A program made the position numbers and the translations under genes. The notes under the pieces are model-generated. The model saw only the letters and a program-made list of their open reading frames with translations. It did not search any database and was not told the DNA's origin. 64,000 nt of DNA from Gammaproteobacteria bacterium (lineage in GTDB: Bacteria > Pseudomonadota > Gammaproteobacteria > Pseudomonadales > Cellvibrionaceae): positions 434,001-498,000 of the forward strand of contig SEBV01000006.1 of NCBI GenBank assembly GCA_004172865.1. The letters run 5' to 3'. Shown here one piece after another: positions 44,473-53,406 of the stretch. Numbering within the stretch: position 1 is the stretch's first letter; each line of letters starts with the position of its first letter.

Positions 44473-46026
44473 ATGGCGGATATAAAAATTATTGACCTTT
44501 TCTCTGGTCCTGGTGGATTAGGTGAAGGATTCTCAGCATATAAAGACGAGGAAGGTAACTACCCTTTTTCAATTGTTGCATCTGTAGAAGCAGAAGGCAG
44601 TGCGCATAAAACATTACAACTTCGAGCTTTTTTTAGAAAATTTCCAAAAGAAAATATTCCTGAAGAATACTATCAATACGTTCGCGGTGATATTAAACGC
44701 GAAGCACTATTTGCCGCATATCCTGATGAAGCAAAAGCAGCAATTGAAGAAACACTGGAAATCCCTAGAACACTAGGTAAAGACAATGCATATATAGAAC
44801 GCGAAATTAAAAAGCGACTAAAGGATTATGAAGGCAAGAAAGTTGTAATTGGCGGCCCACCTTGCCAAGCCTATTCATTAGTTGGCCGTGCACGCAATAT
44901 GGGCATTACAGACTATGTTGCTAAAGATGATCATCGTCACTTTCTTTACAAAGAATATCTCAACATTCTTAACATTGTTGAGCCTGATGTATTTGTTATG
45001 GAGAATGTAAAAGGCATTTTGTCTGCATCAATTGACGACGAAAAAATATTCCCAAAAATACTCGAAGACTTAAAAAATCCCGGTAAAGCATTAGGCAAGC
45101 GTAGCAAAAACAAATATAAAATTTACTCTCTCGTAAAGCCCGCTGAAGACCCTTTAAATCCAAACTATGAAAACCTTTCTGATTTTGTAATCAAAGCAGA
45201 ACAATATGGCATCCCGCAAGCAAGACACAGAGTAATTCTTTTAGGTGTGAGAGAAGACACTACTTCGATTCCTGCAGTTCTTCAACCTGAAGCACAAGTT
45301 AATATTGAAGATGTTATTGGTGATCTTCCACCGCTAAGAAGCGGGTTATCAAAAGTGAAGGATAATATCCAAAACTGGAATAGCGTAACCTTCGACATAC
45401 TAAAAGCTATGCCCAACCAGCTAAAAGATAGTGGGCATACGAAGTTAGCAAAAAGAATAAAAGCATTGAGAGCCAATCAATTGAAGGATTTAGAACGGGG
45501 AAAAATATTTTACTCTCCTGAAATTACTGCAAAAATGAATGCACCAGAAGAACTAAAAGAATGGTATCAAGATGACAAAATTAAAGGTGTACTTAATTAC
45601 GAAACCAGAGGTCATATTGTTACAGATTTAGCGCGCTATCTGTTTTGTGCTGCATTTGCAGAAGAAAATGCTAATCGCGAAAATCCAAATCCGAAAGCGC
45701 AAGAGTTCCCAGAATTTTTAGCACCAAATCATAAAAATTGGGAATCTGGAAAATTTGCAGATCGTTTTCGTGTGCAAGCGAAAGGCAAATACGCAACAAC
45801 AATAACAAGCCATATTTCAAAAGATGGTCACTACTTTATTCACTATGACCCACTTCAGTGCCGCAGCCTCACTGTTCGTGAGGCCGCACGCATTCAAACA
45901 TTTCCCGACAATTATTTTTTTGAAGGAAACCGCACTCAACAATATGTACAAGTTGGAAATGCAGTACCGCCACTATTAGCAAAACATCTAGCAAAAATTG
46001 TATGCGACACAATTGTTGGAACCTAA
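44473..46026 (+). CDS. DNA (cytosine-5-)-methyltransferase
   Basis: C5-cytosine methylase with motif I (IDLFSGPGGLGEGF), the catalytic PCQ of motif IV (GGPPCQAYSLVGRARN, Cys131), ENV of motif VI (MENVKGIL, Glu177), motif VIII (QARHRVILLGV) and motif X (VQVGNAVPPLLAKHLA). 517 residues, longer than the minimal ~330, with a charged insert between motifs I and IV (about 45-115) and a long stretch between VIII and X where target recognition lies. The specificity cannot be read from sequence. Its stop overlaps the stop of the convergent receiver gene by four bases. Confidence 0.94.
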   Translation: MADIKIIDLFSGPGGLGEGFSAYKDEEGNYPFSIVASVEAEGSAHKTLQLRAFFRKFPKENIPEEYYQYVRGDIKREALFAAYPDEAKAAIEETLEIPRTLGKDNAYIEREIKKRLKDYEGKKVVIGGPPCQAYSLVGRARNMGITDYVAKDDHRHFLYKEYLNILNIVEPDVFVMENVKGILSASIDDEKIFPKILEDLKNPGKALGKRSKNKYKIYSLVKPAEDPLNPNYENLSDFVIKAEQYGIPQARHRVILLGVREDTTSIPAVLQPEAQVNIEDVIGDLPPLRSGLSKVKDNIQNWNSVTFDILKAMPNQLKDSGHTKLAKRIKALRANQLKDLERGKIFYSPEITAKMNAPEELKEWYQDDKIKGVLNYETRGHIVTDLARYLFCAAFAEENANRENPNPKAQEFPEFLAPNHKNWESGKFADRFRVQAKGKYATTITSHISKDGHYFIHYDPLQCRSLTVREAARIQTFPDNYFFEGNRTQQYVQVGNAVPPLLAKHLAKIVCDTIVGT

Positions 46027-47132
46027 TTTAAAAGTGTGTTTTCAATTTTCCCCCACACTTCATCGAAACTGTAATCTGGAGTACCAATTCTTCCAAAATA
46101 TTTGGAAAAATGAATAAGAATTTCTTCTCTATACGGATTATCAATAGAGCATATGACCTCATAACCCTCTGATTCATTAATTGTTAAACTGCGTAGCTGT
46201 TGAAAATCAACAATACAATCTGAAATGAAAAAAGTACCGGGAAGATACTTATATCTATCACCCGCTTTACCTTTGACCAAGTTTTTTAGCGCGCCAAGAG
46301 CTTCTTTGCGCTCTTTGCTTGGATCGATTGACTCCCGCCATTTATGGAAAAGTGGATGCTCTTCCAGCCTAATTATTTTAGCAAGAAGCACATGCTCCGC
46401 TTTTTCTTGGGCAAAATCACACGCAGGTGTCAGTACCATCCAAAGCTGTTTGTTAATTTTTTCAATGAAAATATCTGCTGGACTACATGCTTCATGTCGA
46501 GATGGATACAGATACATTTCAAGTGGATTTATCGTATTTTTATCTAACCCGATTATATCTTTAACCACATGTTGCGATAATTTATTTGCAAGCTGTCTTG
46601 CAACAAGCAAACTTATTTCAGCAGTATTTGCTGAGTTAGGAAATTTGTCCCAATGACTTCCTATTGACTCCCAAAGATATTCGCGGCTTTCTTCTTCAAT
46701 GTATTTGGATAGCAGCGGTAATTTTGTGTCAAGAATTGATTTTGCTGCGTCTCTTATTTCACCAATCGAAGAGCCTTTATCAACAACTTTTATAACGGGG
46801 CTTTTAAGGTGATCAACCTTATCTGGAAATCCAGTATAGAAAATTATAGGTATAAACCGTTTTTTCTGAATTTCACGCAGTACATATTCTCCACGTTGGT
46901 TTTCCTCTTCAGGGTGCAAACCTGGATCAGGATCTTGCGTATTCTCATGAACATCTAGGAAAACAAAATCAAATCTACGATCAATGATCGCATCTAAACC
47001 TTCACTAAATGACGTAAACTTTACAAAATCAAACCTATTATTCTCTATACCCCTTGAAAATATTCGTTCTAAGTTATTTAAGTTTTGAATATCATCATCA
47101 ATTGCTATTACTTTCCAAGTAACTAAATCCAT
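46023..47132 (-). CDS. Receiver-domain protein with unrecognised C-terminal effector domain
   Basis: N-terminal response-regulator receiver (about 1-130): acidic pocket DDD at 12-14, phosphoacceptor Asp60 in FVFLDVHEN, Thr100 in FYTGF and Lys119 in VVDKGS, the full set for phosphorylation. The remaining ~235 residues match no DNA-binding output domain that I know. They contain a conserved-looking TPACDFAQEKAEHVLLAKI segment, YLPGTFFISDCIVDFQQL and a C-terminal SIDNPYREEILIHFSKYFGRIGTPD. It starts three bases after the kinase gene stop, so the two form a cognate pair. It may be the effector of a defence response (inference). Confidence 0.8.
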   Translation of the reverse strand: MDLVTWKVIAIDDDIQNLNNLERIFSRGIENNRFDFVKFTSFSEGLDAIIDRRFDFVFLDVHENTQDPDPGLHPEEENQRGEYVLREIQKKRFIPIIFYTGFPDKVDHLKSPVIKVVDKGSSIGEIRDAAKSILDTKLPLLSKYIEEESREYLWESIGSHWDKFPNSANTAEISLLVARQLANKLSQHVVKDIIGLDKNTINPLEMYLYPSRHEACSPADIFIEKINKQLWMVLTPACDFAQEKAEHVLLAKIIRLEEHPLFHKWRESIDPSKERKEALGALKNLVKGKAGDRYKYLPGTFFISDCIVDFQQLRSLTINESEGYEVICSIDNPYREEILIHFSKYFGRIGTPDYSFDEVWGKIENTLLN

Positions 47133-47135
47133 ATG

Positions 47136-49373
47136 CTAAACCCTTTCATTTATGACTATTCTAAAAACAGCACCTTCACCTTCTCCTGAGTCAAGCAGCT
47201 CGACTGTACCATTGTAGTAATCCTTTACGATCTCTCCAACAAGGCACAAACCTAAGCCGTGTCCATCAGGTTTGTTCGAAAAATATGGCTCAAAAATATG
47301 CAATTTCAACTTGGGGTCAACCCCTGGCCCCGAATCAGAGAAAATAATTTCCAACCCGCCACCTCCTGTTCTATCAAGTAATACTCTAATATATCGCTTA
47401 TCTCTAGGCACCTGATTAAGCCAATAGATACTGTTTGTTATGAGGTTAGTAAATATTTCTGAAAGCTCTGTAATATCAATGCTAACTAGCGTTTGTGTTT
47501 CAGGAATAAAAAATTCAATATTATTTTCGTCCATCTCCCTTTGATAGTTTAAGAAATTTTGTCTAATTATCTCTTCAATATAGTATTTTTTTGGCCGCCC
47601 TTTTTTTCTTCCACCAAATGGTTCGACCCTTCTAAATACATCACGTAATATATTTGCTTGTACAGCTACCTGATTTAATCCGTTATCGAGAACCTCAATT
47701 TCTTTTTTTTCTATAATTATTTTTTCACCTTCCAACCTCAACCACTCCGTGGTGCACTCTTTCCCCAAGCCTGCTTCAGTTTGAATCGTGGCAAGCGGCT
47801 GGCGACCATCATGAAGAACTTTGTCTATTATCCCGCCTAAAGTGGCTAAAGCATGATACTGAGACAGAACAGTTTTAAATTTTTTAACTTGCTCTTTCCA
47901 ATCGGTTTCCACTTGATCCAGAAGCTTAATTGTTTCTATATCTTCTGCATTTCCTTCCCGCATAGACTTCTTGACGGCATCAAAGTCAGGACTGTGAAAT
48001 AAACTTTTCCCATCTGTCGATTCATTTTCACCGCTTACCTTCTTCCTTCTTGCTCCCCACCTCAAATTCTCAACTTCATTTAAAAATAATTTAAGGATGC
48101 CTTGAAGATCGTTATAGGCCTGATTGTTATCCAATCCTTCTCTATTGCTTCGATCATGAAGCTGAGCATTTTCATTAGCAGTTATAGATATGTATCCAGT
48201 TATTTGATTATTGGATAGACTCTTTGTTGGGTTTTGAACTCTTCTAAGATCCAAACGTAGCCAATCATTGCCGGGCTCTCCATATGGCATCACTCTAAAT
48301 CCATCTCGATATATATTAATGCCTGCTATTGCATCAAGATCTTTCCTTATACTCCTTATTCCACCGCCAATTTTTTGAATTACATTTTCAAGATTATCTC
48401 TGTCCCATATTCTTAGCTCAAAGGTAAAAGCACCGCACTCTATCCCCTTAAAAAGATTCTTGTTTGACTCTAAAGCTTCTGGACTATGAGCACTTGACAC
48501 TATCTTCCAATCATTTTTTTCAAATTTTCTGTATAAATTCCCATTAATAAAATGTGGCTCGGCTTCAATTTCAATTTTTACTGACAACTCAAAAACGCCG
48601 TCTTTACTAACCCTCCCGTGAACGGTGTAGTGGGGATATTTTATAATTTCAGGAGATTCTATTTTTGCAGAGAAATCTGAATACTCTTTTGGCAAATCCA
48701 AATAGATATTAAATTCTTTATCTGAGCCAAATGGAGATATCAGTCTAGACAAACCTCGTTGCAATTCGTACAAATCAAAATTTTCCCAGTTTTTTTTAAG
48801 AAAATTCATTTTCAATATGGTTCCACGATCTATTTTTATTTCAGAAAATGGAGCTACTTCGTGCATTTTTCTAATTTCTTCATTTTCTCTTTCTTCAGCG
48901 AGAAAAATAACCTCATCTAAAAATAATTCATCATCCTCAAATTGACCCCAGTCAAACAGCGCATATATCTCTTTAAAGTTTTTCTCTGTTTTTGTAATTA
49001 ATTCTAGTTCTGTTGCAATTTTAGATGACGCAAATCTGCCTATTCCCTTTTCACCGAGAACTCTTCTTTTTCCACTTTTACTTTCTTTTTGATCTTTTTT
49101 TGTTGAAGCTGCAATCACCATCCATGAATCTCTGATAGTGGCCATATCCATTCCATGTCCATCGTCATACACTATTAACGATCCATCGCCTTTTACGAGG
49201 GGACCTGAAAATTTAATGAGCACATTGTTAGCATCTGCATCATATGCATTTTTTACCAACTCTATTAGGGCGACGGTTTCACTGCTAATTAACTCATCTC
49301 CTAGAGTTTTAAGAATTCTCGCTTTTGGCCGCAACGCCATGGACAAATCAATTTGCTCTCTTACATCATTCAT
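47136..49373 (-). CDS. Soluble kinase fusing a MORC/Hsp90-type ATPase domain with a histidine-kinase core
   Basis: 745 residues, no transmembrane segment. N-terminal GHKL ATPase (about 10-250): ELVKNAYDADA with Asn42, DDGHGM at 70-75 and GEKGIGRFASSK from 107, the pattern of MutL/Hsp90/MORC ATPases. The middle region is long and beta-rich. The C-terminal part is a histidine-kinase core: H-box VLHDGRQPLATI with His521, N-box NLITNSIYWL, G1 DSGPGVDP and G2 HGLGLCLVGEI. It therefore has two ATP-binding GHKL domains in one chain. It is cotranscribed with the receiver protein. The role in sensing DNA state or infection is inferred from the methylase/Vsr context. Confidence 0.85.
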   Translation of the reverse strand: MNDVREQIDLSMALRPKARILKTLGDELISSETVALIELVKNAYDADANNVLIKFSGPLVKGDGSLIVYDDGHGMDMATIRDSWMVIAASTKKDQKESKSGKRRVLGEKGIGRFASSKIATELELITKTEKNFKEIYALFDWGQFEDDELFLDEVIFLAEERENEEIRKMHEVAPFSEIKIDRGTILKMNFLKKNWENFDLYELQRGLSRLISPFGSDKEFNIYLDLPKEYSDFSAKIESPEIIKYPHYTVHGRVSKDGVFELSVKIEIEAEPHFINGNLYRKFEKNDWKIVSSAHSPEALESNKNLFKGIECGAFTFELRIWDRDNLENVIQKIGGGIRSIRKDLDAIAGINIYRDGFRVMPYGEPGNDWLRLDLRRVQNPTKSLSNNQITGYISITANENAQLHDRSNREGLDNNQAYNDLQGILKLFLNEVENLRWGARRKKVSGENESTDGKSLFHSPDFDAVKKSMREGNAEDIETIKLLDQVETDWKEQVKKFKTVLSQYHALATLGGIIDKVLHDGRQPLATIQTEAGLGKECTTEWLRLEGEKIIIEKKEIEVLDNGLNQVAVQANILRDVFRRVEPFGGRKKGRPKKYYIEEIIRQNFLNYQREMDENNIEFFIPETQTLVSIDITELSEIFTNLITNSIYWLNQVPRDKRYIRVLLDRTGGGGLEIIFSDSGPGVDPKLKLHIFEPYFSNKPDGHGLGLCLVGEIVKDYYNGTVELLDSGEGEGAVFRIVINERV

Positions 49374-49645
49374 GGCGCTTTTCCTTTCCTAAGCAGAAGT
49401 TATTGCTGATCTTTGTAGTATTGAACAATCTAGATAATTATTTATTGAACGCATCATTGAATCCTTTCTTACGACTACGGCGCTCTTTCACATTAATCCG
49501 CGATTGATTAGCAGCAATTGTATTCGCCAACCGCGCTCGCTGCCGCCTTTATTCTTTTTGTACTCCATCGCTCATTAACCTTTAATTATCTTCTATAGAC
49601 GATGATTCGTGAAATACACGTCATTACATTGATGAGAACAAAGGC

Positions 49646-50776
49646 TTAATACTGGTTAAACCCATCATTATCCGTAGTCATCAACTGCATCAGCTTAGGA
49701 TGCACAAATAACTTCTCTTTCCCCGCCGGAGTTTCTACTAAGACTCCAATTTCAACCAACTTCTTTAAATAACCCGATGCTGTTTGGCGCTGGGCAATAT
49801 TCGCATCCACCAATGTTTGAATGCGGCAATAAGGTTGTTCAAAAATTTTATCTACCAATTCGCGGCTGTAAATTTTGGGCAATTGCTGGCGAATATAATT
49901 TGTAGTGTGCTCATTGAGTTCACGTACTGCGCTGATTTTTCGTGTTGTCCATTGCGCTGTTTCTTTAACAGCAGTGAGCATATAGATTACCCAGCCTTGC
50001 CAATTTTGTTCTGCGGTGACTTCACGTAGTAAACGATAGTAATCATTTTTGTGGCGCAATATGTAATAACTGAGGTAAAGGATAGGCAATGAAAGCAAAC
50101 CGCGCTCAATTAAAAACAAACTATTAAGCACTCGCCCTGTACGGCCATTGCCATCTAAAAATGGGTGTATGGCTTCAAATTGGTAGTGGCATACCGCCAT
50201 GCGAATTAGTGGGTCGAGGTCGTCATCTGCATGTAAATAGCGCTCCCAATTTGATAACAAATCGCGAATTATTTGTTCGCCCACTGGCGGGGTATAAATA
50301 GTTTCGCCGGTTGCCGTATTCATAATGCTGGTGCCGGGAACTTTGCGAATATCCATAGCAGCCCCCTTAATCGTGGAGCACACAGTAACTGCCGTTAGCG
50401 TATTCAATGGTCGCTCTTTAAGTGCGGCAAACCCTTGATAAAGTGCGGTGCGATAGCGCAACGCTTCTTTGGTCGCGGGGTCGGCTTGGGATTCTTCACC
50501 GTCTTGCGCGTACTGAAATAGGCGGTCGCTGGTGGTGACTATGTTTTCGATCTCAGAACTGTCTTTCGCCTCAAGCAAGGGAAGCATGTTTATCAGCAGG
50601 CCTTGGTTAGGCAGTAATTCGCCCGCTTGCTTAAGCTCGGCAAGGGCAGCACGGGCGTTGATGCAGGCTTTGAGAATGGGAGTTGTCTCCAGCACTGCAT
50701 TTGGTGGCAGCACGGGTAGATGGTTGTATGGCTGTAAAGGGTTAAAGCCCAATTCATTGGCTCTCATGCAAAGCAT
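49646..50776 (-). CDS. Fic family AMP-transferase with N-terminal inhibitory motif
   Basis: Fic core HPFLDGNGRTGR with catalytic His204, preceded by an N-terminal inhibitory helix motif SSEIEN (Ser73 to Asn78, the [S/T]xxxE[G/N] pattern), so it is a class II Fic that is self-inhibited. The flap region GTSIMNTATGETIYTPP fits. A C-terminal winged-helix-like part (about 300-365, RIQTLVDANIAQRQTASGYLKKLVEIGVLVE) suggests DNA binding and autoregulation. The Met at 50767 (three codons in) has a better-spaced GAG and may be the true start. A perfect inverted repeat lies just upstream. Confidence 0.9.
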   Translation of the reverse strand: MLCMRANELGFNPLQPYNHLPVLPPNAVLETTPILKACINARAALAELKQAGELLPNQGLLINMLPLLEAKDSSEIENIVTTSDRLFQYAQDGEESQADPATKEALRYRTALYQGFAALKERPLNTLTAVTVCSTIKGAAMDIRKVPGTSIMNTATGETIYTPPVGEQIIRDLLSNWERYLHADDDLDPLIRMAVCHYQFEAIHPFLDGNGRTGRVLNSLFLIERGLLSLPILYLSYYILRHKNDYYRLLREVTAEQNWQGWVIYMLTAVKETAQWTTRKISAVRELNEHTTNYIRQQLPKIYSRELVDKIFEQPYCRIQTLVDANIAQRQTASGYLKKLVEIGVLVETPAGKEKLFVHPKLMQLMTTDNDGFNQY

Positions 50777-50794
50777 CTCATGTTTAAAAAAGCC

Positions 50795-50864
50795 GATTTT
50801 TTCGACATGAGACGAGAATATGTCGATTGCGTGTACATGTCCAGCATGTCATGTCGAAAAAATC
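50795..50864. promoter_or_regulatory. 16-bp inverted repeat in the fic promoter (candidate operator)
   Basis: GATTTTTTCGACATGA (50795-50810) and its exact reverse complement at 50849-50864. Further ATGTCGA/TCGACAT copies occur at 50819 and 50870. GCGTGTACATG is also repeated directly at 50829 and 50900. Located 20-90 bp upstream of the fic start. Confidence 0.6.
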
Positions 50865-50910
50865 GCACTTTTCGACATAAGGATTGCTTCATGCTTATGG
50901 CGTGTACATG

Positions 50911-50947
50911 AAAAACGCCCTGAGCTGGTTAGGCTGAGGGCGTTTTT
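50911..50947 (-). terminator. Terminator of the 49-aa membrane protein gene
   Basis: AAAAACGCCCT/AGGGCGTTTTT inverted repeat with a 15-nt loop, 40 bp past the stop codon of the small gene on the minus strand. It would also work on the plus strand. Confidence 0.8.
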
Positions 50948-50987
50948 AGAGGATCTCTTTGAATAAGTTTAATGCGCTATCAAGCTC

Positions 50988-51137
50988 TTACTTGAACAAC
51001 ACGTAATAAATTACGTAGAGCCAGCCCAGTATAGCGTGGATGATGATCCATAAAATGGAGTGATTGGCGCTCCAGGACAGAACGGCTGCAACTACAGTTC
51101 CTATTCCGATACCGGCTCCCGCTGCTTGTTTTTTCAT
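50988..51137 (-). CDS. Small membrane protein, 49 aa
   Basis: ATG at 51137 with TGAGGTGA correctly spaced upstream. The protein is nearly all hydrophobic: KKQAAGAGIGIGTVVAAVL, then SWSANHS, then ILWIIIHAILGWLYVIYYVLF with a final Lys. Two membrane helices joined by a short polar turn are likely, with both ends in the cytoplasm. Gene and terminator form a self-contained unit between fic and the GH97 gene. No family assigned. Confidence 0.7.
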   Translation of the reverse strand: MKKQAAGAGIGIGTVVAAVLSWSANHSILWIIIHAILGWLYVIYYVLFK

Positions 51138-51254
51138 GATTTCACCTCATTGTGGCGTTAGAAAATAGTTGGGTCTTGGTGCGGATTTTATAAGATGCTG
51201 CTCGTTTGTCTGTGCGCTAACCGTCTATGGGATAATTCTGGATTCTCACCGAAC

Positions 51255-51293
51255 AAAAAACGCCCCGAGCGGTTAAGCGCGGGGCGTTTTTTT
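51255..51293 (-). terminator. Terminator of the TBDR-halogenase-GH13-GH97 operon
   Basis: AAAAAACGCCCC...GGGGCGTTTTTT stem with a GC-rich interior, 20 bp past the GH97 stop on the minus strand. Confidence 0.88.
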
Positions 51294-51312
51294 GGATTGC
51301 CTAATTAGCAGT

Positions 51313-53373
51313 TTATTTAACGGGCTTAAACCTAACGGCTAGGCCACCGCTGCTTGCTAGCGATGCATCCAAAGTATCTTTTGCGGTCACGGTTTTTTTC
51401 TCGACGACTAAATCATAAGGATTCGTTTTCCAATTTGCAGTTTCGCCATCGCGATAAATTTCTGCGGTGTATTTTTTCTTGGCATCCAGAAAATTTAATT
51501 TTAGTGAAAGTTTGCGCGAGTCTTCGTTAGTGATTGCGCCGAGGAACCATTCGTCGCCATCGCGCTTTTTGCGGGCGTAGGCTACGTAGGTGCCGACTTC
51601 ACCGGCGAGGGCTTTGCTGTCGTCCCAATCGGTGGTCATGTCGCGAATAAATTGAAAGCCGGGCTTTAAGGTTTTGCCGTCTTTTTCAAAATAATTTTCG
51701 GGCAAATCCGCAGCCATTTGAATAGGGCTGTAGAGCACAACGTAAAGCGCTAATTCTTTTGCGAGTGTATTTTTAATTCGCGCTTCTGCATTCAACCCTA
51801 CAGGCGTCAAATTAAAAATACCGGGCGTGTAATCCATGGGGCCGCTGAGCATGCGCGTGTAGGCGAGCATGACAGTGTGTTCGGGCGTGTTGGGCGATGT
51901 TGACCAAGGCGCGTTGTACTCGTTACCACGCGCGCCTTCACGCGATACCCAGTTGGGATAAGTGCGACGCAGGCCAGTGTCTTTTATTGGCTCGTGCGAA
52001 TCAATGCTGATGTGGCGTTTTGCCGCTTCGGTTACTGAGCGCATGTATTCGTTCACGGCGAATTGACCATCGTGCCACTCCATGCGCTCTATGCCATTTT
52101 CATCGATGCGCTTCATGCGGTCGTGTTCATTGACATAACCGGTTTTCACTTTGGTTACACCAACTTTTTGATAGAGATCAAATGCATCGCCCATTTGATT
52201 TTTATAATTGGTCACTGCGCCGCCGGTTTCATGGTGGCCAATTAATTCAACGCCTTTGGATTTTCCGTAGCGCGTTATTTCTGGCAAATCAAAATCGGGA
52301 TAGGCTTTGGTGAAACTAAATTTATCGCCGCCATTTACCCAATCGCCATCCCAACCTAGATTCCAACCTTCAACCAATACGCCGGAAAAACCGTATTGCG
52401 CTGCAAAATCCATATAGGCTTTTGTGCGCTCTGTGGTTGCGCCGTGTTTGTCGCTCATGCCCCAACTCAGTTGGTTTAAATGCATGCCCCACCAAATGCC
52501 GATATATTTTCCAGGCTTAACCCAACTCACATCGCCTAATTTATTTGGCTCGTTTAAATTTAAAATTAAATCGGAATTTAATAAACCAATCGCATTAGGT
52601 GCAATGTGAATGCTGCGCCACGGAGTGACAAAAGGTGTTTGAGTTTTTACGCGAATACCATCGTACCAAGGTGTTAAATCTGCCTTTAAATGGCCCGGTT
52701 GTTTTGGCTCAAGTGTGAAAGCCGCGTAATCCACCAATGCAGCTTCGTGAATCGCCAGGTGCACACCCGATGCTAATTTAAATGTTGCCGGTGTTTGTGC
52801 GCGCGTCATTTGTGTGAGCGTTGTGGTGTTATATAAATATTCGTCGATACGCGGCGCGCGACCGGGAATCCAATAGGCGGTTACTTTGTCGCTGTCGGGA
52901 ATAAAAAATTCGGTTTTTTCATCGACAATATCAACTTGCTCCAAGCCAGTTTGCTTGGGAACTTCATAACGAAAGCCAACACCATCGTTAAATACTTTTA
53001 CATGCAGATTAAAATGATGAAATGGTTTTTGTTGCTGCGCCATTTCTACAATTAATTCTTTGTGATTGTCGTTTACTTTTTTGCGCTCGCCCCACGGCTG
53101 AACCCAAGTTGTATTACTAGCGTTGGTTTCTGATTTTACGATATGCAAATTGCGAACGAAGCCGTCGACATTTTTAAATTCCAAACCCAACTCGGATTTT
53201 TTAATAATATCTTCGTTGCGATACTTCACAGAATAGCTTGGCAAGCCAGCATCATCACTTACGCTGACAATAATATTGCCATCGGGCGATGCGACGGTTT
53301 TAGTTTCTGCGAGAGCAGAAACACTGGTGAGCGCAAAAACAAATCCGCTCAAATAACCTAACGTAAATTTCAT
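51313..53373 (-). CDS. GH97 alpha-glucosidase, SusB-like (inverting type)
   Basis: Releases glucose from maltodextrins in the periplasm. Signal peptide (about 1-22, SALAE). N-terminal beta-super-sandwich (about 25-275), TIM barrel from about 285. The residues that define the inverting group are present: Glu382 (HHETGG), general base Glu461 (SHEPIKDTGLRRTYPN) and general acid Glu485 (GNEYNAPW); the 24-residue spacing between the last two equals that of SusB Glu508/Glu532. The retaining group has an Asp nucleophile instead of the HHE motif. Last gene of the operon, 33 bp after the GH13 gene. Confidence 0.95.
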   Translation of the reverse strand: MKFTLGYLSGFVFALTSVSALAETKTVASPDGNIIVSVSDDAGLPSYSVKYRNEDIIKKSELGLEFKNVDGFVRNLHIVKSETNASNTTWVQPWGERKKVNDNHKELIVEMAQQQKPFHHFNLHVKVFNDGVGFRYEVPKQTGLEQVDIVDEKTEFFIPDSDKVTAYWIPGRAPRIDEYLYNTTTLTQMTRAQTPATFKLASGVHLAIHEAALVDYAAFTLEPKQPGHLKADLTPWYDGIRVKTQTPFVTPWRSIHIAPNAIGLLNSDLILNLNEPNKLGDVSWVKPGKYIGIWWGMHLNQLSWGMSDKHGATTERTKAYMDFAAQYGFSGVLVEGWNLGWDGDWVNGGDKFSFTKAYPDFDLPEITRYGKSKGVELIGHHETGGAVTNYKNQMGDAFDLYQKVGVTKVKTGYVNEHDRMKRIDENGIERMEWHDGQFAVNEYMRSVTEAAKRHISIDSHEPIKDTGLRRTYPNWVSREGARGNEYNAPWSTSPNTPEHTVMLAYTRMLSGPMDYTPGIFNLTPVGLNAEARIKNTLAKELALYVVLYSPIQMAADLPENYFEKDGKTLKPGFQFIRDMTTDWDDSKALAGEVGTYVAYARKKRDGDEWFLGAITNEDSRKLSLKLNFLDAKKKYTAEIYRDGETANWKTNPYDLVVEKKTVTAKDTLDASLASSGGLAVRFKPVK

Positions 53374-53406
53374 TTGGTGTACCTCTTATTTTTCTTAAAG
53401 AAAGTT

